Positions 27,569-36,460 are shown, counted from the stretch's first letter. The stretch: 64,000 bases of DNA from Planctomycetota bacterium (GCA_029550525.1 JAKPHF010000062.1:186001-250000); one strand, 5' to 3'. Program-made: numbers and translations. The notes: generated by a model from the letters alone, not told the origin.

Positions 27569-27749
27569 TTTGCGTGTACCCTCCGCTGCACGCCGGTCAG
27601 TCGGGACTGTCGCCGTCGCACAGTATGCCGGGCATAACGTTCGCTCGCAATTCCGTATCAAACAAATCGCGACCGTGGGGAGCGGCAGACGCTCCCACAC
27701 GGTCGCGCAACGGTCACGAATAGCGGTTATGGGCGGGCGATGATCGCGA

Positions 27750-28628
27750 TCACTTCACGCCCAGATCGGCCTTGACCTTGTTGAAGTACTCGACACACTG
27801 GGCCACGTCGGCCTGATTGTTCTCCATGTTGTGTTCATACTCGATCGAAAACACGCCGGCAAAGCCCATTTTCTGCACGGCGGCCAGTAGATCCTTCATG
27901 GGCACCACGCCCGTGCCGTATGGAACGTCGTGCGCGTCAGGGCCGATCTTGTTCACGTCCTTGAGGTGCATGCTCACCAGCCGCCCGCGATACTTGCGAA
28001 TGGCTTCCACGCCGTCCAAGCCGGAGCGAGCCCAATGGCCGTTGTCGGCACAGCAACCGATCCAGTTGCTGCAACCTTCCAGCGCCTTCATGACCTCGTC
28101 CGGATTCCAGTAAGTGTACTCGGGCCTCTTGGGATCTTTCGCGTGGTTATGGATGGCCACCTTGACCTTGTACTCCTGAGCAAGCTTGTCGAGCATGGGC
28201 AAATTCTTGGGGTCGGGCTCGCTAACGATGTACTCGATGCCCATGTCCTTGCAAAACGCAAAGACCGGCCGGGCGGCCGCTTCGTCTTTCAACTCGTGAA
28301 AATAGTATCCAACGAGCTTGACGCCCGCATCCGCCAGTTTCTGCTTGACCTGCTTGCGAACGTCTTCGGCCAGCGTCGGCTCGAACTTCGTCTCGCCGTG
28401 CGCGGGGCTGATCTTTTGCCACGAATACGTCTCGACGTACTTGGCTTCCGCCTGCTTGCTCTTGTCGATGGCCTCGAACAGCGTGAAGCGGTTGAACGTG
28501 TACGTCATGACCGCCAGCCGCCACTCCTGATCGCCCTGCCGATTGCGTTGCGCATCCTGCGCCCACAGCGTCGATCCGCCGATCGCAAACCCCAACCACG
28601 CAATGGCAAGCACGCTCTTATTCATCAT
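27750..28628 (-). CDS. Exported xylose-isomerase-like TIM barrel (sugar phosphate isomerase/epimerase family)
   Basis: 292 residues. Signal peptide 1-23, then a TIM barrel of the AP-endonuclease 2/xylose-isomerase-like family. Probable metal ligands are the Glu of KYVETYSW, H of AIHNH, D and H of CADNGHW and E of SIEYEHN. It is strongly similar to the C-terminal domain of the next gene upstream (shared WRL-YTF-TLFEAIDK start and GFAGVFSIEYEH end), so the two are paralogues. The family includes epimerases and keto-sugar isomerases. It follows the fusion gene by 79 bases, which are filled by a heptamer array. SD AAGGGG. Confidence 0.88.
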   Translation of the reverse strand: MMNKSVLAIAWLGFAIGGSTLWAQDAQRNRQGDQEWRLAVMTYTFNRFTLFEAIDKSKQAEAKYVETYSWQKISPAHGETKFEPTLAEDVRKQVKQKLADAGVKLVGYYFHELKDEAAARPVFAFCKDMGIEYIVSEPDPKNLPMLDKLAQEYKVKVAIHNHAKDPKRPEYTYWNPDEVMKALEGCSNWIGCCADNGHWARSGLDGVEAIRKYRGRLVSMHLKDVNKIGPDAHDVPYGTGVVPMKDLLAAVQKMGFAGVFSIEYEHNMENNQADVAQCVEYFNKVKADLGVK

Positions 28629-28653
28629 GGTTAAACCCCTTGTACCGCGTCTC

Positions 28654-28704
28654 TTCTGACTCCTGACCCCTGTCTCCTGTCTCTTGCCTTCTGTCTCCTG
28701 CCTG
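28654..28704. repeat. Heptamer array between the TIM-barrel fusion and its paralogue
   Basis: TTCTGAC, TCCTGAC, CCCTGTC, TCCTGTC, TCTTGCC, TTCTGTC, TCCTGCC: seven unbroken 7-bp steps. The array ends five bases before the stop codon of the gene at 28708-30807. The TCCTGTC unit is the same as in the block at 1919-1948. Confidence 0.9.
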
Positions 28705-28707
28705 TAA

Positions 28708-30807
28708 TCACTTCTTCATCAACTCGCGCGTCTGCTCGTGGAAGTACTTGATACACTCGGCGATCTCCGGCATGGAGTTCAGCCAGTTGTGCTCATACTC
28801 GATCGAAAAGACGCCGGCGAACTTCTGACGGTTCAGTTCGGCCAGGATGGCTTTCATGTCCGCCTTGCCCGTTCCCCAGATCACATCGTGAGCCTCAGGC
28901 TTGCCGAACTCATTGAGGTCCTTGAGATGCGATGAGATGATCCGGCCTTCAAGCATGCGGATCGCTTCGACGGGATTGATCCCCGAGCGCATCCAGTGCC
29001 CGGTGTCGGCACAAGCCCCGATCCGCGGGTTGCGATTCTTGACCGCCTCGAGCACGACCTTGGGATCCCAGTAGATCGACGGCTTGGGGTGATTGTGGAC
29101 GGCCAGGTTGATGCCGTACTTCTGCGTGAGTGCGTCGATGGTGTCCCACATCTCCGGCGTGTTGGCCGGCTCGGAAACCAGCGTCTCGATGCCCATGTCG
29201 CGGGCGAACGCAAAGACCTTCTCCGCCTCGGCCGTGCTGAAGTTGACCACGCCGTAGTTCACCGCCTTGATGCCCGTCTGCTCGAGTTTGCGGCGAACCT
29301 GCTCGCGCACCTCAGGCGAGGCGTTGTGATCGAACCGCACGTTTGGCTGATCAGGGCTGAGCACCTGGCCCGGGAACAGCTCGATGTAATTGAGCCCCAG
29401 GGCCCGGGCCTTGTCGATGGCCTCGAACAGCGTGTACTTGTGGAACGTGTATGCCTGCGTCCCCAGACGCCACAGATTCGCCCCGCCCTCGCTCATCGGC
29501 AACTCCTTGACCAGGACCTTTCGAAATTCGACGTACGCCTCGCGGTTGTGCGAATCCTGCAACCCGATCAGGCCCGACCGCGGCCGGCCGGCCAAGCCCG
29601 GCACATATCGGCCGTCCACGTCCACGACCGGGATGTTGTCGCAGAACACCTTCAGGCGATAACCGTCGCAATGGATTTCGGTCTCATGCCAGACGTCCGC
29701 CCGCTCGTCCGGCCGCGGATTCACCGCCACCAGCCCATAGGGCGCGCCCGTGCAGTGCGGCAGATCGCGGTATTCGTTCGAAATCTGGATCTCCGTCCCA
29801 GTCACCCAGGGATACCCTTCCTCGAGGGCCCGCACGAAGATGCCGCTGTTGCCACCCAAGCCGACTCGCCACTGCACGCGAAGAATGAAGTTCTCGAACT
29901 GCCTGGGCACGTACATCCACTCGCCGCCTTTGTGGCTCTCACTGCGGATGACGCCTTCCGGAGTAACCCAGAACCCCTCGGGCTTGCCCTTGATCTTCCA
30001 ACCATCGAGGTTCTTGCCGTTGAACAGCGGTGTGAAACCTTCTTCCGAAGGATCGGGCAACGCACCCGCCAGCCAGCGGATCGACTGCATGAACAGCCGC
30101 CGCACGTTGGGATCGCGAAACTCGCTCGGCCCGTGACCCGGCTCCAGATAGACCACCGTGCTGTTGCGATACCGATGCGTCCAACCCAGCACCGGCATGG
30201 AATCGGGATTGTCGGTGGTCAGCAGCGGCGTGACGCCCTTGGCGATGGGCACGTTCCCGTACGTCTCGCCCACGATCTCAAAGTCGTCCATGAACCGCGT
30301 GATCGGGTGCGACTTGTCGGCGATCTTCACCTTGATCTTCTGATCGTGCTTGTACGTCGATCCGGGATGCCCGGCCTCGGGCTGCAGCACGTAGCGCCCG
30401 CCGATGATCTTCTCGGCCTCGGCCCACTCGGGGAAGATGGCGATGGCGTGGTGCACGACGAGCAGCGGCTTGCCGGCCTCGAGCAGATTCAACAGGTTCT
30501 GTCGATCCGGCTCGGCGAGCTTCTGGTTGAACCCGTACCAGAGCATCACGTCGTAGCTGTCGGCCTTGTTGGCCGCGAACATCGCCGCCGCCTCGGGCAG
30601 CTTCGCTTCCGTCCAGACGATGTCCGGCTGACCGTCGAACATCTGGAAGAACTCAGTGTGATCAAACGGGTGCCCACCCGTGACCACCATCACACGGATG
30701 ATCCGCTCGCGTCCGACGTTCGCCAAGTCGGCCGGATCGGCGGCAACGGCTTGCATGCAGAGCCCGGCCACCACGGCCGCGGCCGAAAATACTTGCGTGT
30801 GCGACAT
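28708..30807 (-). CDS. Three-domain fusion: ThuA + DUF1080 (3-keto-glycoside hydrolase type) + TIM-barrel isomerase
   Basis: 699 residues from the ATG at 30807 (AGGAAGGAAAG upstream). Signal peptide 1-22. Residues about 36-250 are ThuA-like (VTGGHPFDHTEFFQMF, LLVVHHAIAIFPEW, GRYVLQPEAGHPGSTYKHD, VVYLEPGHGPSEF). Residues about 257-434 are DUF1080 (FTPLFNGKNLDGWKIKG, NSGIFVRA, PDERADVWHETEI). Residues about 446-699 are a xylose-isomerase-like TIM barrel with NLAVHNHP, CADTGHW and FSIEYEHNW metal motifs. DUF1080 proteins have been linked to hydrolysis of 3-keto-glycosides and ThuA to sugar uptake or use. The secreted fusion would combine these steps. The frame is unbroken. Confidence 0.9.
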   Translation of the reverse strand: MSHTQVFSAAAVVAGLCMQAVAADPADLANVGRERIIRVMVVTGGHPFDHTEFFQMFDGQPDIVWTEAKLPEAAAMFAANKADSYDVMLWYGFNQKLAEPDRQNLLNLLEAGKPLLVVHHAIAIFPEWAEAEKIIGGRYVLQPEAGHPGSTYKHDQKIKVKIADKSHPITRFMDDFEIVGETYGNVPIAKGVTPLLTTDNPDSMPVLGWTHRYRNSTVVYLEPGHGPSEFRDPNVRRLFMQSIRWLAGALPDPSEEGFTPLFNGKNLDGWKIKGKPEGFWVTPEGVIRSESHKGGEWMYVPRQFENFILRVQWRVGLGGNSGIFVRALEEGYPWVTGTEIQISNEYRDLPHCTGAPYGLVAVNPRPDERADVWHETEIHCDGYRLKVFCDNIPVVDVDGRYVPGLAGRPRSGLIGLQDSHNREAYVEFRKVLVKELPMSEGGANLWRLGTQAYTFHKYTLFEAIDKARALGLNYIELFPGQVLSPDQPNVRFDHNASPEVREQVRRKLEQTGIKAVNYGVVNFSTAEAEKVFAFARDMGIETLVSEPANTPEMWDTIDALTQKYGINLAVHNHPKPSIYWDPKVVLEAVKNRNPRIGACADTGHWMRSGINPVEAIRMLEGRIISSHLKDLNEFGKPEAHDVIWGTGKADMKAILAELNRQKFAGVFSIEYEHNWLNSMPEIAECIKYFHEQTRELMKK

Positions 30808-30978
30808 GGCAGCTTTCCTTCCTGGACCGGCAGCCGGTCCGATTGTGCTTTGCGTGCCTCCAAAGGGGTTTACCATCTTGGCCCCGCTCGCCCGCCAGAT
30901 CAAGTCTGCCGTGTTTCCGACATCGCCGCCAATCACTTCAGCCGTCACGCCGGTGTTCCAGACCATGCCCGCGATCCA

Positions 30979-30984
30979 TATAAT
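30979..30984 (+). promoter_or_regulatory. -10 element of rnpB
   Basis: Perfect TATAAT seven bases before the first base of the P1 helix of RNase P RNA. The -35 region 17 bases upstream (TTCCAG) is a poor match. Confidence 0.6.
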
Positions 30985-30990
30985 CGGGTA

Positions 30991-31477
30991 GGTGGAGCAG
31001 GCGAGGCGATCGCTCGGCCGGAGTCATTCGGCCGGGAGGAAAGTCCGAACTGGATAGGGCACGGTGGTTGCTAACGGCAACCCGGCGCGAGCCGAGGGAA
31101 AGTGCCACAGAAAACATACCGCCGTTGACGCGTGACGATGTGCACTGACGTCCACAAAATCTGCCGGGTTGAACCTGGCGACGCGCCGCCCCACGAATCG
31201 CGGCGCTCTGGTCGCGTCAGTGTATGTTGTCACGCGTCAACGGTAAGGGTGAAAAGGTGCGGTAAGAGCGCACCGCGGCACGGGTGACCGTGCTGGCAGG
31301 GCAAACCCCACCGCCAGCAAGCCCAAATAGGCAGCCAGAGGCGGCCCGTCTCGTCACGAGCTGCGGGTAGGGTGCTCGAGCGGCCTGGCGACAGGTCGCC
31401 CAGATGAATGATCGCCGTCCGGCATCGTCCCTGCGACGCCGGATAACAGAATTCGGCTTATTCGCCGGCTCCACCCT
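30991..31477 (+). ncRNA. rnpB: RNase P RNA, bacterial type A, with a very long P12
   Basis: Catalytic RNA of RNase P, which trims tRNA 5' ends. The P1 strands GGTGGAGC (30991-30998) and GCTCCACC (31468-31475) pair. Conserved landmarks in order: GAGGAAAGTCCGAAC, ACAGAAAACATACCG, GGGTGAAAAGGTGCGGTAAG, AGCGCACCG, CAAATAGGCAG, GGGTAGGGTGCTCGAG, AGATGAATGATCGCC, ACAGAATTCGGCTTAT. P12 starts with CCGTTGACGCGTGAC (31122-31136), pairing exactly with GTCACGCGTCAACGG (31229-31243), and encloses 92 more bases with further stems (CACTGACG/CGTCAGTG). About 487 nt compared with 377 in E. coli. Confidence 0.97.
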
Positions 31478-31545
31478 TGTTTGCTGATCCTCCGCCCAAC
31501 ATCCGCCCGTTCTGGGCAAGGCGGCTGAGAACCGAACCATAGAGG

Positions 31546-31587
31546 CGCGCAGGCACGAAAACGTTATCTTTGTGCCTGCGCGTCTTT
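31546..31587 (+). terminator. Hairpin terminator after rnpB
   Basis: CGCGCAGGCAC (31546-31556) pairs exactly with GTGCCTGCGCG (31572-31582), followed by TCTTT. It lies between the end of RNase P RNA and the next gene. The T run is short, so some read-through is possible. Confidence 0.65.
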
Positions 31588-31619
31588 GTGGAGCGTTCAC
31601 TTTCAGGGAGCAACCTCAA

Positions 31620-33308
31620 ATGATTCCACTCCTCCACGCCGTTATTCTGGGGATCGTCCTGTCTGCATCCCCGTCAGTTGACGTGCAGGACACTCGCCTG
31701 ACGATCAAGACCGCGACAGTCGAAGTAGTGTTTGATGGCCCCGTGCTCACCAGCCTGCGTCCCGCCGGCAGCACCGTCGAGTTCATCCACCCGAACGCGT
31801 CGGGACCGGGCGTCGATCTGATGTACCTGGACTCGAGCACCGTCGGAACCGACAAGCAGCAGACCATCGCCGTTCGCAAGCTGTCGGATTTCGCCGCTCG
31901 CGTCGAGATCAGCGGCGCGGACACCGAACGGACGCTGACCATCGTGCCCGATCCCGACACGGGCGACATTCGGATCACGCCCGACGGCGTCTCTAATCGC
32001 CGCGGCCTGCGAGCCGTTCGCTGGACACTGGCGGCCCATCCGCAAGCCACCGCCATCCTGCCTTGCGTCAACGGCCTGGAGGTCCGCTCCGATCGGCCTC
32101 ATCCGCCCACCCGCCGTTTCCCTTGGCCGTTCGAATGGAACGCCCAACTGGCCATCCTGCAACAGGCTGACGCATCGGTGATGGTCCACTGTGAGGACCG
32201 GGCGTATCAGTTCAAGGCCCTCCACCTCATCCGCAGCGGCGACCGCGTGGATCTCGGCTTTGAATCCGAGCCGCCCGGCCCGCTTTGGGACAATCGCACT
32301 GCCGGCGGCATCGAATGGCGGCTCAACGCTTACCGGGGCGACTGGAAGACGCCCGCCACCCGTTACAGAAAATGGATGGAACACGCCTATGACCTTGCAG
32401 CGAAACGGCAGCACCGTCCGGCGTGGGTGAAAGACATCAAGTTCGTGCAGTGCTGGGCGGCGCCTGTCCCCGAGATGCTCGACGCACTGGCCGCCGTGCA
32501 CCCTCCGCACGAAACGCTCATCCACCTATCAGATTGGCGCACGGACAAGTACGACGTGAACTACCCCGAGTATACTCCGAGCGATCAAACACTGGCCTAC
32601 ATGGCCAAGGCACGCGAGATGGGCTTTCATGTCATGCCCCATTTCAACTACTACTGCGTGTGGTATCAGCACCCCTTCTATCAAAAGGTCCGTGACTTCC
32701 AACTGCGAACCGTCGATCAAAACCGGCCCGACGGCTGGCACTGGCCGCCCGAGACGCATAACTACACCCGCATGGCCTACATCCATCCCGGCTTCGGCGT
32801 CTGGCGCAACAAACTGATCGAGGTGGTGAGCGAAGCCTGCAGCAAGACCGGCACCGACGTCGCCTTCCTCGACCAGACCTTGTGCACCTGGAACACCGAC
32901 AACGGCCTCGTGCAGGGCATGAACACCATCGAAGGCATGCACAAGCTCCAGGAGCAACTCGCCGCCATCCACCCCGGGCTCGTGCTGGCCGGCGAAGGTC
33001 TGAACGAGATTTCGTTTCAATGGCAGTGCTTCGCCCAGGCCCACATTTTCGAGGGTTGGGGCAAGCTCGAGCAAAAGCACGTGGACGCCCAACACAGCAT
33101 CTGTCAGTTCCTCTGGGGCGACCACACCCGACTCATCGGCTATTACCATGTGAGCCCCGGCAACGAGGACTTCGACAAGGGCATCGCTACGTACGAACGT
33201 ATGGGCGCCCTGCCCACCATCGTAACCAACAACCCCAAGGATCTCCGCGAGCCCTCGGAGCTCACTCGGCGGATCCTCGACCGAGCGGCAGGAAGGGATA
33301 GAGAATGA
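31620..33308 (+). CDS. Secreted glycoside-hydrolase-like protein (TIM barrel, unclassified)
   Basis: 562 residues from the ATG at 31620 (AGGGAG upstream). Signal peptide about 1-18 (LHAVILGIVLSASPS). N-terminal beta-sandwich (about 20-250), then a TIM barrel from about residue 270 (WVKDIKFVQCWAAPVPEML). The barrel shows GFHVMPHFNYYCVW, VAFLDQTLCTW and LVLAGEGLNE; by position the Asp in FLDQ and Glu in GEGLNE are candidate catalytic residues. The layout matches DUF6259-like/GH-A or GH36-like proteins seen in planctomycetes, but I cannot place it in a numbered family. It stands alone on the plus strand. Confidence 0.75.
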   Translation: MIPLLHAVILGIVLSASPSVDVQDTRLTIKTATVEVVFDGPVLTSLRPAGSTVEFIHPNASGPGVDLMYLDSSTVGTDKQQTIAVRKLSDFAARVEISGADTERTLTIVPDPDTGDIRITPDGVSNRRGLRAVRWTLAAHPQATAILPCVNGLEVRSDRPHPPTRRFPWPFEWNAQLAILQQADASVMVHCEDRAYQFKALHLIRSGDRVDLGFESEPPGPLWDNRTAGGIEWRLNAYRGDWKTPATRYRKWMEHAYDLAAKRQHRPAWVKDIKFVQCWAAPVPEMLDALAAVHPPHETLIHLSDWRTDKYDVNYPEYTPSDQTLAYMAKAREMGFHVMPHFNYYCVWYQHPFYQKVRDFQLRTVDQNRPDGWHWPPETHNYTRMAYIHPGFGVWRNKLIEVVSEACSKTGTDVAFLDQTLCTWNTDNGLVQGMNTIEGMHKLQEQLAAIHPGLVLAGEGLNEISFQWQCFAQAHIFEGWGKLEQKHVDAQHSICQFLWGDHTRLIGYYHVSPGNEDFDKGIATYERMGALPTIVTNNPKDLREPSELTRRILDRAAGRDRE

Positions 33309-33419
33309 CGCGATGCAGCGGCGAGATTCGCTCCGACGAGCCAACCTGATGCAACGACAGAGGATGGAATACTCGAAGGACGCATGGGACGGCAGCCCCT
33401 CCGTCCGCCGTCCCTGTGA

Positions 33420-34511
33420 TCATCTGGCTGTTACGGCCACAGGCGGCTTGGGGACCATGAAAGTCGTCTGACATTGCAGGCAGGACGTCAGCTTGCCTCG
33501 CAGGGCAGCAGGCAGCACCAGCCGTTTGCTGCATTTGGGGCACAACACCGCAACCACTCCATCGGCTGCGGGAGCGGCGAGCGCACCGCCGGGCGACCCC
33601 GCAGGGGGGACGAGGAACGCGGTGGCACACTTCTCGCACCGATGAAGCTTGCCCCGCTGGTCGGCATTCATTTGATGCGAGTACCCACACTTGGGGCAAA
33701 GCACGCCGATTTTCACTGGGGCAGCCCGGCTAGGTGAGGCGCCAGTCGATGCCGTGGGCTGGGGCGGCAGCGCGTCCTTGGTGTTCATCTCCGCCCGAAA
33801 TTTATCCCGCTTGTGCTTCTCGACCCGTCGACGGCGGATTTCCCGCAATTGCCGCTCGCGCTCGGCAGCCCTCCGTTCCGCATCGTCGGGGAGCAGCCGC
33901 GCTTTTTGTTTGCCCCCCACCGCCTTCTCGTGGCAGTAGGCCAGCAGCAGTTCGAATTCCCGGCATTGGATCTGCCTCAAAACCGCCTCGCCGGCCGGCT
34001 TGATCTTCCCGGCACTAGCCTGCGCGAGTGCATCACAGAACAGGAAGGCTTCCCATCGCTGGTCCTGCTCGAGCATCTCCCGCAGCCGTCGTACACACGG
34101 ATCCGCCGCCGTCGCGCTGGCAGTCAAGGCATAGGCGGTCAGATCCTGGTAAATCGCGTGGTGTCCGCCGAGTTGTTTGAAGAGCTCTTTGGCTTTGTCA
34201 AAATGCCGGGCGTGCCGCTCGCACAGCCCCGTGAGGTACGCCCGCTCGGCGTCGCCGGCGACCTGGGCAAACATGGCGCAGTCGCCCGGCCAGCCCAACC
34301 ACAAATACAGCAGGGCCCGAACAGCCGCCCCCATCTTCTCGTCGGCCAGGCTTTCGCACCCGAACAGTTCCCGGTCCTCCGCCGCCTCCAGCCGTTTCCT
34401 GCCAACGCGATGGCCCTCGCCGATCCATGAGAGGCCGGGCAGCCCCGCACCGCGGAGGAGTACCAGCTTGGCCATTTCCGGCGAGAAATTTCCGAGATCC
34501 AGTCCGATCAT
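33420..34511 (-). CDS. Protein with two C-terminal zinc-ribbon motifs and coiled coil, unknown function
   Basis: 363 residues from the ATG at 34511 (GGAG upstream). The open frame continues upstream but has no family features there. The N-terminal two-thirds is helical, with an arginine/glutamate-rich coiled coil (RRAAERERQLREIRRRRVEKHKRD). Two similar ribbons end the protein: CPKCGYSHQM with RCEKC (about 270-297), and CPKCSKRLVL with SCLQC (about 322-350), each a C-x2-C pair about 20 residues apart like the MJ0042-type ribbons common in planctomycetes. No enzyme motif. It is divergent to the Gfo/Idh gene. Confidence 0.7.
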   Translation of the reverse strand: MIGLDLGNFSPEMAKLVLLRGAGLPGLSWIGEGHRVGRKRLEAAEDRELFGCESLADEKMGAAVRALLYLWLGWPGDCAMFAQVAGDAERAYLTGLCERHARHFDKAKELFKQLGGHHAIYQDLTAYALTASATAADPCVRRLREMLEQDQRWEAFLFCDALAQASAGKIKPAGEAVLRQIQCREFELLLAYCHEKAVGGKQKARLLPDDAERRAAERERQLREIRRRRVEKHKRDKFRAEMNTKDALPPQPTASTGASPSRAAPVKIGVLCPKCGYSHQMNADQRGKLHRCEKCATAFLVPPAGSPGGALAAPAADGVVAVLCPKCSKRLVLPAALRGKLTSCLQCQTTFMVPKPPVAVTAR

Positions 34512-34789
34512 CTGTTCGGGCTCCGCTTTTCCGCTCCAGATCCTCAATCGGCATATCGACCCGATCGGCGAAGGGCTGAATCTCCACGCCGCCACCCGTG
34601 CCCCCAAAGGGCAGCGGTAACGCAGGTTTTCCTTCCTAACCTGGCGCTTCGTTCCAGGTTCCAGGGCCGTGAGCTCTGGCGGAGGTGACATTTTCGGTCG
34701 TTCACGATACCCTGGGGGCTTTGCTCGGTTCTGCAGCATCACCCAACCCGCCGGTCGCCGCCTCGCGGGTTCACAAGCAAGGAGCAACG

Positions 34790-36109
34790 ATGGAAGGAAA
34801 CACTCGCAACACGCAATCGCCCAAACCGCTCGCTTCGACCTCAACCCGCCGGAGCTGGACCCGTAGAAAGTTCCTCGGGGCAACCGCCGGCACGCTGGCC
34901 GCGGCCGGAGTCGCCGCGCGGGCTCAGTCCGCCGCCAAGCCGGGGCGAATTCTCGGAGCCAACGACCGCATCCGCATGGGCATCATCGGGTCCGGCGGCA
35001 TGGGCCGCTATCACGTGGTAAGCATGCTCGACAACTTCAAGGACGTCGAGTTCATCGCGATCTGCGACGTGAGCGAGGCCGCCCGCAACGAGGCCGCTAA
35101 GCTTGCCGCCGACCGCGGCAGCACCAACTGCAAGCTCTTCAACGAGCACGAGAAGCTCCTCGAGATGAAAGAGATCGACGGCGTGGTCATCGGCAGCCCC
35201 GACCACTGGCATGCCCGCCACCTCATCGACACGGTCAACGCCGGCAAAGACGCCTACTGTGAAAAGCCCATGTCCTGGTCGATCGAGCAGGGCCTCGAGA
35301 TGATCAAGGCCGTGCGAGCCACCGACCGCATCGTGCAAATCGGCATGCAACGCCGCAGTACGCCGCCGGTCATGGAAGCCAAGAAGATCATCGATAGTGG
35401 CTTCCTCGGCGAGGTGAGTCTCGTGCGGGCTCAGTGGTACTGGCACATGCAGGAAACGCTCGATCCCGCCGCGGTCAAGGTGAACGGCAAGGTCGATTGG
35501 GATCGATTCCAGGCCCCCGTGCCTCCCGAGAAGCGCCGCCCGTTCGACCCCGTACGGTACGCCCGCTGGCGATATTTCTGGGACTATTCCGGCGGAAACA
35601 TGACCGATCAGGGTACGCACCTGATGGACGTGATCCAGTGGTTCTTCAATGACAGCAAGCCGCCGTTGGCGGCTCAGGAGGCGGGCGAAGTCTACCAGCT
35701 CAAGGGCTACGAGACGCCCGACACGTTCTGCGCCATCTTCGAATATCCCAAGTTCATGGCCACCTGGACGCTGACCTACACCAACAACTGGACCAACGGC
35801 TGGTCCATCATCGTCCACGGCAGCAAGGGCAGCCTCGAACTGGATGACTTCGGGGCCCGGTTCCTGGATAACAACCACTGGATACCGGATTGGCGTACCA
35901 AAGCTCCGCCGCCCAAGCACGAAATCAAGGGCGGCCTGAGGGTCGATCTGCACGAGAAGAACTTCTTCGACTGCATGCGCTCGCGCAAAGAGCCCAATGC
36001 TCCGGTCGAGATCGGTCATCAGGCGGTCACCGCACTGCACCTGGCCAACGCCGCTCATCACGCCCGGCGCCGCGTGACCCTTGATCCGCAGACTTACAAG
36101 GTGAGCTGA
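34790..36109 (+). CDS. Tat-exported Gfo/Idh/MocA family oxidoreductase
   Basis: 439 residues from the ATG at 34790 (AAGGAG upstream). A twin-arginine signal (TRRKFLGATAGTLAAAG, about 24-40) is followed by the NAD(P)-binding domain (GIIGSGGMGRYH, 65-75) and the family motif E158-K159-P160. The C-terminal alpha/beta domain has RWRYFWDYSGGNMTDQGTH, the usual planctomycete segment with candidate active-site His. These enzymes oxidise or reduce sugars and cyclitols, often at C-3, and when exported are thought to act on periplasmic sugars. It is followed by a good intrinsic terminator, so it is probably monocistronic. Confidence 0.93.
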   Translation: MEGNTRNTQSPKPLASTSTRRSWTRRKFLGATAGTLAAAGVAARAQSAAKPGRILGANDRIRMGIIGSGGMGRYHVVSMLDNFKDVEFIAICDVSEAARNEAAKLAADRGSTNCKLFNEHEKLLEMKEIDGVVIGSPDHWHARHLIDTVNAGKDAYCEKPMSWSIEQGLEMIKAVRATDRIVQIGMQRRSTPPVMEAKKIIDSGFLGEVSLVRAQWYWHMQETLDPAAVKVNGKVDWDRFQAPVPPEKRRPFDPVRYARWRYFWDYSGGNMTDQGTHLMDVIQWFFNDSKPPLAAQEAGEVYQLKGYETPDTFCAIFEYPKFMATWTLTYTNNWTNGWSIIVHGSKGSLELDDFGARFLDNNHWIPDWRTKAPPPKHEIKGGLRVDLHEKNFFDCMRSRKEPNAPVEIGHQAVTALHLANAAHHARRRVTLDPQTYKVS

Positions 36110-36171
36110 CTCGCGCGAACCACACCACGACGGATCTCGTTCACGAGTCCTCCATTCGATCGCAGTCACTC

Positions 36172-36206
36172 GAAGCCCCGGCCCAAGCTGGCCGGGGCTT
36201 CTTTTA
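36172..36206 (+). terminator. Intrinsic terminator of the Gfo/Idh gene
   Basis: AAGCCCCGGC (36173-36182) pairs with GCCGGGGCTT (36191-36200), plus one inner C-G pair, six-base loop, followed by CTTTTATAT. Confidence 0.85.
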
Positions 36207-36245
36207 TATATCACGCCACGAGCAATCTTCACGGCGCATAAAAAA

Positions 36246-36306
36246 GCCTGGTCGCGGGTAGACGGGCAAGGGGGGGATTGCCCATCCATGTGGGGTGCGA
36301 CCAGGC
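36246..36306. other. Nested palindromic element, candidate structured RNA
   Basis: Outer stem GCCTGGTCGC (36246-36255) with GCGACCAGGC (36297-36306), both perfect. Inside it is a second hairpin: GGGCAA (36264-36269) and TTGCCC (36278-36283) around a run of seven G. It lies between the terminators of two convergent genes in the 421-base gap 36110-36530. No T run follows it. Confidence 0.5.
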
Positions 36307-36460
36307 GAAGCGAGATCGACCTAGGGTTGGCTCCGATCCCAGGCCGGAGTGTTCATCCGAAACCATTATGCACTACCGCCTGCCGCAGTCAAGAGTTAGT
36401 TGAATTTTATGTTGTACGAGGAAACGGGCGCCCCACCCCCTCCGGCGGTCTCGCGCAACA

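Noticed and set aside
28996-31074. A 692-codon open frame on the plus strand
   Set aside because: Antisense to the ThuA-DUF1080-TIM gene and running into RNase P RNA; no recognisable protein.
34512-34883. Upstream extension of the zinc-ribbon protein
   Set aside because: The added 124 residues show no domain features and overlap the start of the divergent oxidoreductase gene.
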